DNA from: Haplomitrium mnioides
Lineage: Eukaryota > Marchantiophyta > Haplomitriopsida > Calobryales
Direction of reading: 5' to 3'
DNA length: 22,436 nucleotides
Assembly: GCA_049999725.1 (NCBI GenBank)
Contig: JBNGIS010020736.1
Location: 1 to 22,436, forward strand
Positions 6,820-18,049 of this stretch are shown piece by piece. Under the pieces are notes generated by a model. The model ran no database searches. It saw only the letters and a program-made list of their open reading frames with translations, and had not been told where the DNA came from. Positions within the stretch are counted from its first letter, which is position 1. The number at the start of each line of letters is the position of its first letter. Made by a program: the position numbers and the translations under genes.

Positions 6820-6984
6820 ATGGCTCAACCAGTACCTGTGGGAGGCTATCGAACAAAATTGAAGCTTTACTACTTCCCTCTCACTCCAATGCTCAGATGG
6901 GAACTCCTTCAAGCAGTTTTTGACCTTTTGTCAGGAACTATGCTCCCACACCTGTTTATCCTCAATCAATGCCTATTAACTTGA
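6820..6984 (+). pseudogene. Possible gag start running into the satellite
   Basis: ATG 6820 opens MAQPVPVGGYRTKLKLYYFP and continues to a stop at 6982-6984, but from about 6951 the codons are satellite sequence (module B tail). The frame lies 50 bases after the PBS-repeat block, where a gag gene would be expected to begin, though I recognise no gag domain. The frame is also open upstream to 6739. It is a truncated open frame at best. Confidence 0.25.
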
Positions 6985-9900
6985 ATCCATTTCCTTTGGA
7001 GATCCATCATTGATATGAATTTAGTTCCTTTGCAGATCAAGATCTATCATTGATGTGAATTCAGTTCCTTTGCAAATCCATCATTGATATTACACAACTA
7101 TTTGTTAAGATCCAATTCCATTTCTTTGTTTGGATCAAGTTCCTTTGTAGATTCATCATTGACATGAGGCAAGTATTTCTTCACATCAAATTCTATTTCT
7201 TTGTTTGCCTTAAACACCATGGCCTACTGATCCTCATTCAATTGCCCTATTTACTTGAATCCACTTCCTTTGCAAATTCATCATTGATATGAATTCACTT
7301 CCTTTGAAGATCTATCATTGATATGACGCAACTGTTTGTCAAGATCCAATTCTATTTCTTTGTTTGGATCAAGTTCCTTTGGAGATTCATTGACATGACA
7401 CAAGTATTTCTTCACATCAAATTTGATTCTTTGTTTGGCTTAAATACCATAGCCTATTGATCCTCTATCAATGGCCCTATTGACTTGAATCCAGCTCCTT
7501 TGCAAATCCGTCATTGAAATGAATTCAGCTCCTTAGCAGATTCTGATCTATCAAAGATATGAATTGAGTTCCTTTGCAGATCCATCATTGACATGACGTA
7601 GCGGTTTGTTAAGATCCGATTCAATTTCTTTGTTTGGATCAAGTTCCTTTGCAGATTCATCATTGACATGAGGCAAGCTTTTCTTCACATCAAATTTGAT
7701 TTCTTTGCTAGGCTCAAATACCATAGCCAATCGGTCCTTTATCAATGGCCCTATTTACTTGAATCTAGTGTCTTTGGAGATCCATCATTGACATGAGTTC
7801 AGATCCTTTGCACATCCATCATTGATATGATGTAACTGTTTGTCAAGGTCCAATTCCATTTCTTTGTTTGGATCAAGTTCCTTTGTAGATTCATCATTGA
7901 CATGAGACAAGTATTTCTCCACACCAAATTTGATTTCTTTGTTTGGCTCAAATACCATAGCCTATTGATCCTCTATCAATGCCTATTTACTTGAATCCAC
8001 TTCCTTTGTAGATCTATGATTGATATGAATTCATTTTCTTTGTAGATCGAGATTGATCATTCATATGAATTCAATTCCTTTGCCGATCCATCATTGATAT
8101 GACGCAACTGTTTGTTAAGATCCAATTCATTTTCTTTGTTTGGATCAAGTTCCTTTGTAGATTCATCATTGACATGAGGGAAGTATTTCTTCTCATCAAA
8201 TTGGACTTCTTTGTTTGGGTCATATACCATAGCCTAATAATCCTCTAGTAATATCTATATTTACCTAAATCGAGTTCCTTTGCGGATCTATTATTGATGT
8301 TTATTCTGTTCCTTTCGAGATCCATCATTGATATGACGCAATTGTTTGTGAAGATCTCACTCGATTTCTTTTGATTGAATGAAATTTCTTTGTACATTCA
8401 TGATTGACGTAAGGCAATTATATTTTCACATCCAATTCGATGTTTGGCTCAGATATCAGAGTGTATTGATTCTCTATCAATGCCTATTTACTTGAATCCT
8501 TTTCCTTTGGACATCCATCATTGACATGGACTCAGTTCCTCTCCAGATCTAGATCCATCATTGATATGAATTCAACTCCTTTGTGGGTCTATCATTGATA
8601 TGAGGCAACTGTTTGTCAAGATCCAATTCCATTCCTTTGTTTGGATCAAGTTCCTTTGTAGATTCATCATTGACATGAGGCAACAATTTTTCACATCATA
8701 TTGAATTTCTTTGATTGTCTCAAATAACATAGCCTATTGATCCTCTATCAATGCCTATTTACATGAATTCAGTTCCTTTGCAAGGCAATGATTGATATGA
8801 CGCAACTGTTTGTTAAAATCCAATTTAATTTCTTTGTTTGGATCAAGTTCTTTTGTAGATTCATCACTGACATGAGGCAAGTATTTGTCCACATCAAATT
8901 GGATTTCTTTGTTTGGCTCAAATACCATAGCCTATTGATTCTTCATCAATGGTCCTATTTACTTGAATCGAGTGCCTTTGTAGATCCATCATCAATATGA
9001 ATTCAAGTCCTTCGCAGATTGAGATCCATCATTGATATGAATTCAGTTCCTTTGCAGATCCATCATTTTTGTGACGCAAGTGTTTGTTAAGATCCAATTC
9101 AATTTCTTTGTTTGCATCAAATTCCTTTGTAGATTCATTATTGACATGAGGCAAGTATTTCTTCATATGAAATTTGGTTTCTTTTTTTGGCTCATATACC
9201 ATAGCCTATTGATCCTTTATCAATGCCCATTTACTTGAATCTTATTCCTTTGCACATCCATCATTGATATGAATTCAAATCCTTTGCAGATCAATCATTG
9301 TTATGACGTAAGTGTTTATCAAGATCCGATTCTATTTCTTTGTTTGGATAAAGTTCCCTTGTAGATTCATTGACATGACATAAGTAATTCTTCACATCGA
9401 ATTTGATTTCTTTATTTGGCTTAAATATCATAGCCTATTGATCCTCTATCAATGGCCCTATTTACTTGAATCCAGCTCCTTTGGAGATCTATCATTGATA
9501 TAAATTGAGTTCCTTTGCAGATCGAGATCCATCATTGATATGAATTCATTTCCTTTGCGGATCCATCATTGGTATGACGCAAGTGTTTGTTGAGAACCAA
9601 TTCGATTTCTTTGTTTGAATCAAGTTCCTTTGTAGATTCATCATTGACATGAGGCAAGTATTTCTNNNNNNNNNNATCAAGTTCCTTTGTAGATTCATCA
9701 TTGACATGAGGCAAGTATTTCTCCACATCAAATTCAATTTCTTAGTTTGGCTCAAATACCATAGCCAATTGATCCTTTACCAATGGCCCCATTTTCATGA
9801 ATCGAGTGCCTTTGCAGATCTATCATCGATATGAATTCAACTCCTTTGCGGATCGAGATCCATCGTTGACATGAACTCAGCTCCTTTGCAGATCAATCAT

Positions 9901-12900
9901 TGATATGACGCAAGTGTTTGTTAAGATCCAATTCAATTTCTTTGTTTGCGTCAAGTTCCTTTCTAGATTCAAAATTGACATGAGCCAAGTATTTCTTCAC
10001 ATCAAATTTGGTCTCTTTGTTTGGCTCATATACCATAGCCTATGGATCCTTTATCAATGCTTATTTACTTGGATCTTGTTCCTTTGCACATCCATCATTG
10101 ATATGAATTCAGTTCCTTTGCAGATCAATCATTGATATAATGCAACTGTTTGTCAAGATCCAATTCTATTTTTTTGTTTGGATCAAGTTCTTTTGTAGAT
10201 TCATTGACATGATGCAAGTATTTCTTCACATCAAATTCGATTTCTTTGTTTGGCTTAAATACCATAGCCTATTGATCCTTTATCAATGACCCTATTTACT
10301 TTAATCTAGCTACTTTGCAGATCTATCATTGATATGAATTGAGTGCCTTTGCAGATCCAGATCCAGATCCATCATTGACATAAATTCAGTTCCTTTGTAG
10401 ATCAATCATTGATGTGACGTAACTGTTTGGTAAGATCCAATACGATTTCTTTGTTTGGATTAAGTTCCTTTGTAAATTCATCATTGCCATAGGGCAAGTA
10501 TTTCCTCACATCAAATTGGATTTCTTTGTTTGGCTCAAATACTATAGCCTATTGATCCTCTATGAATGGCCCTATTCACTTGAATCCAATTCCTTTGGAG
10601 ATCTATTATTGATATGAATTCAGTTCCTTTGAAGATCCATCATTGATATCACTCAACTCTTTGTCAAGATACAATTCTATTTATTTGTTTGGATCAAGTT
10701 CCTTTGTAGATTCATCATTGACACGAGGCAAGTATTTCTTCACATCAAATTCTATTTATTTGTTTGGCTCATATATCATAGCCTATTTATCATCAATTAA
10801 TGCCTATTTACTTGAATCCATTTCCTTTGGAGATCCATCATTGATATGAATTTAGTTCCTTTGCAGATCGAGATCCATCATTGATATGAATTTAGTTCCT
10901 TTGCAGATTGAGATCTATCATTGATGTGAATTCAATTCCTTTGCAGATCCATCATTGATATGATGCAGCTGTTTGTTAAAATCCTTTATGATTTCTTTGT
11001 TTGGATCAAGTTCCTTTGTAGATTCATCATTGATATAAGGCAAGTATTTCTTCACATCAAATTGGATTTCTTTCTTTTGCTCAAACACCAAAGTCTTTTG
11101 ATCCTCTAATAATGGCCCTGATAACATGAATCCAGTTCTTTTGCAAATCTATTGTCAATATGAATTCAATTCCTTTGCGGATATATCTCCGATATGACGC
11201 AACTATTTGAAAATATCCAATTCGATTTTTTTGTTTGGATCAAGTTTTTTTTGTAGATTCATCATTGACATGAGGCAAGTAGTTCTTTACATCAAATTCA
11301 ATTTCTTTGTTTGGCTCAAGTAACATATTTTATTGATCCTCTATCAATGGCCGTGATAACTTGAATCCACTTCCTTTGCAGATACATCATCGATATACAT
11401 TCACTTCCTTTGGTAATTGAGATCCATCATTCATATGAATTCAATTCCCTTGCAGATCCATCATTGATATGACGCAACTGTTTGCTAAGATCCAATTCCA
11501 ATTTTTATTTGGAACAAATTCATTTGTAGATTAATCATTAACATGAGGCAAGTATTTCTTCACATCAAATTTGATTTCTTAGTTTGGCTCAAACACCATA
11601 GCCTATTGATCCTCTCTCATGGCCCTATTTACTTGAGTCGAAAACCTTTGCAAATCTGTCATTGATATGAATTCACTTTCTTTGAAGATACATCATTGAT
11701 ATGACGCAACTATTTGTCAAGATCCAAATATATTTCTTTGTTTAGATCAAGTTTCTTTTTAGATTCATTGACATGACGCAAGTATTTCTTCACATCAAAT
11801 TCAATTTCTTTGTTTGGCTTAAATACCATAGCTTATTGATCCTCTATCAAAGGCCCTATATACTTGAATCCAGCTCCTTTGCAAATCTATCATTGATATG
11901 AATTTAGTTCCTTTGCATATCCAGATCCATCATTGACATGAATTCAGTTCCTTTGTAGATCCATCATTGATATGACACAATTGTTTGCTAAAATCCAATT
12001 GGATTTCTTTTTCTGGATCAAGTTCCTTTGTAGATTCATCACTGACATGAGGCAAGTATTTCTTCACATGAAATTCGATTTCTTTGTTTGACTCAAAATT
12101 CATAGCCTATTGATCCTCTATCAACGACTATTTACTTGAATCCAGTTAATTTGCATATCCATCATTGATATGAATTTAGTGCCTTTACAGATCTATCATT
12201 GATATGACGCAATTGTTTGTTAAGATCCAATTTGTATTCTTTGTTTGGATCAAGTTCCTTTAGAGATTCATCATTGACATGAGGCAAGTATTTCTTCACA
12301 TCAAATTCGATTTCTTTGTACAGCTCAAATACCATAGCCTATCGATCCTCTATCAATAGCCCTATTTACTTGAATCGAGTTCCTTTCCAGATCCATCATT
12401 GATTTGAATTCAAATCCTCTGTAGATCCGGATCCACCATTGATATGAATTCAACACCTTTGCAGATCCGTCATTGATATGACACAACTGTTTGTAAAAAT
12501 CCAATTTGATTTCTTTGTTTGGATCAAGTTTCTTTGTAGATTCATCATTGACATGAGGCAAGTATTTCTTCACATCAAATTTGGTTTCTTTGATTGGCTC
12601 ATATACCATAGCCTATTGATCCTCTATCAATGTCTATTTACTTGAATCCAGTTGATTTGCAAATCCATCATTGATATACATTCAGTTCCTTTGTAGATCT
12701 ACATCCATCATTGATATGAATTTAGTTGCCTTGCAAATCCATCATTGATGTGGCGCAACTAGTTGTTAAGATCCAATTAGATTTCTTTGTTTGGATCAAC
12801 TTCCTTTGTAGATTCATCACCGACATGAGGCAAGTATTTCTTCACATCAAATTTGATTTCTTTGATTGGTTGAAATACCATAGCCCATTTATCCTCTTTC

Positions 12901-15737
12901 AATGGCCCTATTTACTTGAATCCAGTGCCTTTGTAGATACATCATCAATATGAATTCGGTTCCTTTGCAGATCGAGATCCATCATTGACATGAAGTCAGT
13001 TCCTTTGGAGATCCATCATTGATATGACACAATTGTTTGTTAAAATCCAATTTGATTTCTTTGCTTCGATTAAGTTCCTTTGTAGATTCGTCATTGTTAT
13101 GAGGCAAGTATTTCTTCACATCAAATTTGGTATCTTAATTTGGCTCATACACCATAGCCTTTTGAACCTCTATCAATGCCTATTTACTTGAAGCTTGTTC
13201 CTTTGCAGATGCATCACTGACATAAATTCAGTTCTTTTGTAGATCCATCATTGATATGACTCAACTGTTTGTCAAGATCCAATTCCATTTCATTGCTTGA
13301 ATCAAGTTCCTTTGTATATTCATCATTACCTTAAGGCAAATATTTCTTTACATCAAATTCGATTTCTTTGTTTGGTTCAAATACCATAGCCTATTGATCC
13401 TCTATCAATGTCTATTTACTTGAATCCACTTCCTTTGCAGATCCATCATTGATATGAATTTAGTTCTTTTGCAGATTTCGATCCTTTAATGATATGAATT
13501 TAGCTCCTTTGCGGATCCACCATTGACATGACACAACTGTTTGTTAAGATCCAATTCGATTTCCTTGTTTGGATCAAGTTCCTTTGTAGATTTATCATTG
13601 ACATGAGGCAAGTATTTCTTCACATCAAATTCGATTTCTTTGCTAGTCTGAAATATCATGGCCAATCGATCCTCTATCAATGGCCCTATTTACTTGAATC
13701 CAGTGTCTTTGGAGATCCATCATTTACATGAATTAAGTTTTTTTGTAGATCCATCATTGATAGGACGCAACTGTTTGTCAAGATCCAATTTGATTTCTTT
13801 GTTTGGATCAAGTTTCTTTGTAGATTCATCATTGATATAAGGCAAGTATTTCTCCACATCTAATTCGATTTCTTTGTTTGGCTCAAATACCATAACCTAT
13901 TGAGCCTCTATCAATGTCTATTTACTTGAATCCACTTCCTTTGCAGATCCATCATTGATATGAACTCACTTCCTTTACAGATCAAGAAACATCATTGATA
14001 TGAGTTTAGTTCCTTTGTCGATCCATCATTGATATGATGCAATTGTTTGTTAAGATCCAATTCAAATTCTTTGTTTAGAACAAGTTTCTTTGTAGATTCA
14101 TTATTGACATTAGGCAAGTATTTCTTCACATCAAATTGAATTTCATTATTCGGCTCAAATACCATAGCCTATTGATCCTCTAGTAATGGCCCTATTTACT
14201 TGAATTGTGTTCCTTTGGAGATCTATTATTGATGTGAATTCAGTTCCATTCGAGATCTATCATTGATATGACGCAATTGTTTGTCAAGATCCAACTTGAT
14301 TCCTTTGTTTGGATCAAGTTCCTTTGTAGATTCATCATTGACATGAGGCAAGTATTTTTTCACATCCAATTCAATTTCTTTGTTCGGCTTAAATAGCATA
14401 GCCTTTTGATCTTCCATCAATGTCTATTTACTTGAATCATGTTCCTTTGAAGAGTCATCATTGATATGGATTCAGTTCCTTTGTAGATCTAGATCCATCA
14501 TTGATATGAGTTGAGCTCCTTTGCAGGTCCATCATTGATATGACATATTTGCTTGTCAAGATCCAATTCCATTTCTCTGTTTGGATCAAGTTCCTTTGTA
14601 GATTAATCATTGATATGAGGCAAGTATTTATTCACATCAAAATCAATTTCTTTGATTGCTTCAAATATTATAGCCTATTGATCCTCTATTAATGGACATA
14701 ATAACTTGAATCTAGTTCCTTTGCAGATCCATCATTGATATGACGCAACTGCTTGTCAAGATTCAATTCCATTTCTTTGTTTGGATGAAGTTCATTTGTA
14801 GATTCATCTTTGACATGAGGCAAGTATTTCTTCACATCAAATTCAATTTCTTTGATTGTCTGAAATAACATAGCCTATTGATCCTCTATCGATGGCCCTA
14901 ATAACTTGAATCCATCTCCTTTGAAGATCCATCACCGATATGCATTCACTTTCTTTGGTATTTGAGATCCATCAAGTACATGAATTCAATTCCCTTGAAG
15001 ATCCATCATTGATATGACACAATTGTTTGTTAAGATCTAATTCGATTTTTTTTGTTTCGATCAAGTTCCTTTGCAGATTCATCATTGACATGAGGCAAGT
15101 ACTTCTTCACATCAAATTTGGTTTCTTTGTTTGGCTTATATACCATAGCCTATTGATCCTCTATTAATGCGTATTTACTTGAATCTTGCTTCTTTACAGA
15201 TCCATCATTGATATGAATTTAGTTCCTTTGGAGGGCAATCATTGATATGACGCAACTGCTTGTTAAGATCCAATTTGATTTCTTTGTTTGGATCAAGTTC
15301 CTTTGTAGATTCATCATTGACATAAGGCAAGTATTTCTTTACATCAAATATCATTTCTTTGTTTGGCTTAAACACCATAGACTATTGATCCTCTGTCAAT
15401 GACCCTATTTACTTGAATCCAATTCCTTTGCAAATCCATCATTGACATGAATTCACTTCCTTTGGAGATCCATCATTGATATGACGCAACTGTTTGTCAA
15501 GATCCAATTCTACTTTTTTGTTTGGATCAAGTTCCTTTATAGATTCATTGATATGACGCAAGTATTTCATAACATCAAATTTGATTTCTTTGTTTGGCTT
15601 AAATACCATAGCCTTTTGATCCTCTATCAATGGCTCTATTTACTTGAATCCACCTCCTTTGCAGATCTATCATTGATGTGAATTGAGTTTCTTAGCAAAT
15701 CCAGATCAATCATTGATATGAGTCCAGTTCCTTTGCA
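6951..15737. repeat. Satellite array, left part, modular 200/234/274/314-bp units
   Basis: The array starts inside a module B (TTTATCCTCAATCAATG) and runs to the end of a C module. Measured between successive ACCATAGCC landmarks, spacings are about 198-199, 228-235, 271-275, once 280 and once 312. Module A (75 bp) runs from GATCCATCATTGATATGACG to AGTTCCTTTGTA. Module B (125 bp) runs from GATTCATCATTGACATGAGG through ACCATAGCC to AGTTCCTTTGCA. Module C (34 bp) is GATCCATCATTGATATGAAT plus TCAGTTCCTTTGCA; a 40-bp form adds a GATCGA-like hexamer in front. A and B are clearly homologous over about 64 bases. Thirty-four B landmarks lie here. The DNA is AT-rich. Minus-strand frames of 60-94 codons recur in many units but a TAG sits directly before the usual ATG and unit lengths of 200 and 274 break phase, so I do not call genes. 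Nothing else was seen within it apart from the assembly gap. Confidence 0.95.
9666..9675. other. Assembly gap (10 N) flanked by a false duplication
   Basis: The 47 bases before the gap (9619-9665) are identical to the 47 bases after it (9676-9722). Removing the gap and one copy (57 bases) turns the 331-base spacing here into 274, the normal long unit. The gap is therefore two overlapping contig ends that were not merged. Confidence 0.9.
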
Positions 15738-15754
15738 CATTATCAGCCGGTACT

Positions 15755-16384
15755 TTGGAGCACTCAAGCAGAATTCACGAAATGAGAAGCATCAGCGACA
15801 CAATAATCCTTGGCAAGTGTGAGGGCCTCTCAAGAGCCACGGATTGCCCTCAAACAGCTACTAAGAGCAAGGCGCATGAGTCCTGGGAGGGAAACAAGAT
15901 CATGGCGGAAGAGATGAGGAGGGAACCAGGATCACCAGCCAGAGGAGGGGCCATCTTTCAAAATTCAAAGCAGGCCAATGAGAGCCTGTGTGTGAGAGGG
16001 AAATGCGAGAATCGGAGCTCGGGGAGAAGGAAGAGAGTGGCCACCTATGGCGAAGCGATCGCAAGAGGAAGAAGAACGGATCCACAACGACAAAATCCGA
16101 AGGCACTCCGAAGAAAGTCAGATCGCGGAGGTCCTATAGCGGCCACAAATCGGGAAGCACAGATCAAGGAGGAAAATGAGAAGGTGAGATCATCACAAGG
16201 GCGAGCAAGGCCAGGGAAGAGGGACGCCTCGATCCGGCAAGCAAGAGCGCACCCTGCGAGGGCCGATCGAACTCTTCCATTCAGGTCCGCGAATCCTGGC
16301 GGAAGTGTGGAGTCCCCGGAAGACCCTGCGAGATTCCACGGAAACGTGGTGTCTCTAGAGCACTTCGCGGGATTCCACGGATGA
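15755..16384 (+). CDS. 209-codon Arg-rich open frame, doubtful
   Basis: This is the longest open frame in the window, from a non-ATG start (first ATG 15782) to TGA 16382-16384. The product is hydrophilic and Arg-, Ser- and Glu-rich with no membrane segment and no recognised domain (for example MAEEMRREPGSPARGG, then many RK and RR pairs). The last ~25 codons come from two tandem DNA repeats each containing GATTCCACGGA, giving RFHGNVV and FAGFHG. The opposite strand is also open for 120 codons, as GC-rich DNA allows. It could be a remnant of a retroelement gag-like gene or simply chance; I favour non-coding. Confidence 0.2.
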   Translation: MEHSSRIHEMRSISDTIILGKCEGLSRATDCPQTATKSKAHESWEGNKIMAEEMRREPGSPARGGAIFQNSKQANESLCVRGKCENRSSGRRKRVATYGEAIARGRRTDPQRQNPKALRRKSDRGGPIAATNREAQIKEENEKVRSSQGRARPGKRDASIRQARAHPARADRTLPFRSANPGGSVESPEDPARFHGNVVSLEHFAGFHG

Positions 16385-16431
16385 CGTGGCGGCACCAAGA
16401 GGCCCAAGCATCTGCAGAAAGGCGCCTCCCT

Positions 16432-16500
16432 AAGTGGGGAGCCCCTTTAAACGGGTTCTGATCCGTCTTACGACGTGGGGACCCTGGTTAAGAGGGATCC
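16432..16500. repeat. Two hairpin units related to 4604-4770
   Basis: GTGGGGAGCCCCTTTAAACGGG and GTGGGGACCCTGGTTAAGAGGG, the latter followed by ATCCG, repeat the layout GTGGGGAACCCCAGTTAAGGGG plus TTTCCG seen at 4614. Unit spacing is about 43. They are followed by CGAAACAACGACTTATCAGG at 16537-16556, the same order of parts as at 4600-4850. Confidence 0.6.
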
Positions 16501-16539
16501 GCGAGGAAACCAACCGGGGAGCAAGGAAGAAGGCCCGAA

Positions 16540-16925
16540 ACAACGACTTATCAGGGGTCTGGCCGAAGGAGAACGGGAGAGTGCCGGAAGGATGATATAT
16601 CGGAGATCCGAGCAGAGGAGGAGCGGAGAAGCCGAAGGGACGACTTAGTGCACATCCATTAAGAGGAAACACAAAGGAGAGCCGAAAGGGGGACAGATCA
16701 CCGAGTTGGCCGAATAAGAACGAGTGAAGGCAAAAAGGCGACTTGTCGGCGATCTGGTTCAAACGAGGCGCATTAGTGGTGAAACGGTAATCCATCGCAA
16801 ACCGTCCAACGAGAAGAAGGCTGAGCTAGGAGGGCAATATGGGGCCGATCCGGTTGGGAGAAACAAAGGGTACGCTGAAAAGACGATCTATCGGTGAATC
16901 GGGTGGCAAGATGAGGGCGACTGGA
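16540..16925 (+). repeat. Degenerate repeats around a CGACTTATCGG-like word
   Basis: Variants ACGACTTATCAGG (16543), ACGACTTAGTGC (about 16639), GCGACTTGTCGGCG (about 16738) and ACGATCTATCGGTG (about 16880) recur at intervals of roughly 95-145 bases. Each is preceded by AAAGG- or GAA-rich sequence and often followed by TCTGG or ATCGGG. It looks like an old, diverged tandem repeat of the retroelement-like family. Confidence 0.45.
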
Positions 16926-17045
16926 AAATCAAGATAATGCCGGTGCGACCGACGGAGGAGCAAGCGGCCCCAAAAGGGTGATTCAATGTCGATCCGGCAG
17001 CACAAGGGTGAAAGTTCGAAAGGGGCGAACAGTCCGAAAGGGCCT

Positions 17046-17155
17046 TGTAGTTCTTATATCGAGCTTTTAGAAATGTTAACGAAGATAGCCTCGAGCGCAC
17101 CCATAGTTCTTACTTTGAATGTACGACAAAATGGCGACATCGGCACAATTCTTAT
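17046..17155 (+). repeat. AGTTCTTAT-type words, relative of 5010-5100
   Basis: GTAGTTCTTATATCG (17047), ATAGTTCTTACTTTG (about 17104) and CAATTCTTATTCGG (about 17146) recur about 40-57 bases apart. AGTTCTTATT also ends both hairpins at 4994-5096. They come after the hairpin and CGACTTATC blocks in both places, so the order of parts is conserved between the two regions. The words alone are short and could arise by chance. Confidence 0.35.
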
Positions 17156-17297
17156 TCGGCGAGCGGGGTAAGTCCGCAGCGGCTCTTTGGAGAATGTGGC
17201 GAGCGCACGGAGTCCGCGGGAGGGCTTCGGAAACGTGGCACGCTAGGGAGCTTGGTAAGGTTTCCGAAGGTCAACTTCGGAAGAAGGGTCCGCGCGA

Positions 17298-17640
17298 TGG
17301 TCCGCCTACCCCTTTGCGGGGCGGCGTCGAACGACGGCCTTCGGACGACATGGCGCCTTGGGATGCACGCGGGGGGTTCCGAGGGTCAACCTCAGAAGCA
17401 AGTCAACTGACGGTCCGCCTACCCCTTTGCGGAGCAGTGTCGGACGACGCTTTTCAGAGGACGTGGCGACTCCAGGGACCCCGAAGCAACTCACGGGATA
17501 TGCGGCGCAAGGAGAAGAGTTCATCAGACCTTGGGCAACGTGCAGGTCAACTGCGGAAGGAGCGGTCAGCGCGACGGTCAGCCTACCCCCTTGCGGGGCT
17601 GCGTCGAATGGCAGTGTAGTGGACGATGTGGTGTGAGGAG
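17298..17640 (+). repeat. Three GC-rich diverged tandem repeats
   Basis: GGTCCGCCTACCCCTTTGCGG occurs at 17299 and 17412, and a variant GGTCAGCCTACCCCCTTGCGG at 17576. Each is followed by a RYGTCGRAYGRC-like stretch and a GACRTGG word (CGACATGGCG, GACGTGGCG, GACGATGTGG). Spacings are 113 and about 164, so the second and third units are separated by extra sequence. Overlapping open frames on both strands here are a consequence of high GC. Confidence 0.7.
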
Positions 17641-17715
17641 AACAAAGAGGGATCTGCGGGGGAATCTGTGGAGATTTCGTGGACTGGGTTCCACGGAGCA
17701 CTTCGAAACTCGGTT

Positions 17716-17732
17716 CCGAAGAGCCTCTTCGG
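17716..17732. repeat. 17-base palindrome
   Basis: CCGAAGAG-C-CTCTTCGG is a perfect inverted repeat with one central base. It lies between two further CGG/GGTTC stretches (GGAACCGAGTTTCG-like), in a region rich in potential stem-loops. It is too symmetrical and lacks a T tract, so I do not call it a terminator. Confidence 0.5.
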
Positions 17733-17739
17733 ACTTGGT

Positions 17740-18049
17740 TCTGCGGGAATCTGCGGAATCTCTTCCCGCAAGATTCCTCAAAACTCCCCGTAAAATTACC
17801 GTTGTACTTGTCTTTCTCTCGATCAACTAAAGGGACACGCAGCTTAATTTCCTTTTCCGCTGTAACTGGATTAACTGACGAGGGAGCCACGCGTCGAATT
17901 CTATCACTTCGAGCTCAACGGCCATAACGACTATTCATCGGATTGGGCTTCGAGGGATCAACACTTGCGATGAGTATACATCCTTTGCCTTCGATTATGT
18001 TCAGGTTGATGCACATGAAATCTCAGGACGCGAGGCGATTGCACGCGAA
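17740..18049. other. Transition from GC-rich block to 309-bp duplication
   Basis: No gene is visible. Overlapping open frames on both strands share no recognisable domain. G+C falls gradually from left to right. Confidence 0.35.

Larger units (their letters stand above)
4551..6950 (+). mobile_element. 5' part of a Ty3-like LTR retroelement, rearranged
   Basis: This segment contains tandem hairpin units, paired hairpins, TATA boxes and primer-binding sites complementary to tRNA-Asp, arranged as LTR-like sequence followed by PBS. tRNA-Asp priming is typical of several plant Ty3/gypsy lineages (for example Athila). No gag, protease, reverse transcriptase or integrase domain is recognisable; the satellite array begins at about 6951, where the element's interior would be expected. 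The left limit is uncertain and may reach into 3600-4550. Parts of the 4600-5100 region recur inside 16430-17150, supporting an element family. The PBS identity is solid; the element's borders are inference. Confidence 0.55.

Noticed and set aside
6152-6856. Repeated ~69-codon minus-strand frames (QPPRQ...ETCRSIAVALQP)
   Set aside because: The repeat length 261 is a multiple of three, which copies any frame; the frames overlie the PBS and TATA box of a retroelement.
12325-12609. 94-codon minus-strand frame in the satellite as a gene
   Set aside because: It is one satellite unit in which a stop happens to be missing; neighbouring units break the frame and no start or promoter context is present.
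15900-16407. Minus-strand frames of 68 and 120 codons opposite the 209-codon frame
   Set aside because: GC-rich DNA keeps several frames open at once; no domain and no start context support them.
17716-17732. Rho-independent terminator
   Set aside because: The palindrome has no loop to speak of and no following T tract, and the genome is eukaryotic.
17119-17927. Several overlapping open frames of 80-194 codons on both strands
   Set aside because: They overlie GC-rich tandem repeats in all phases, so openness is compositional.
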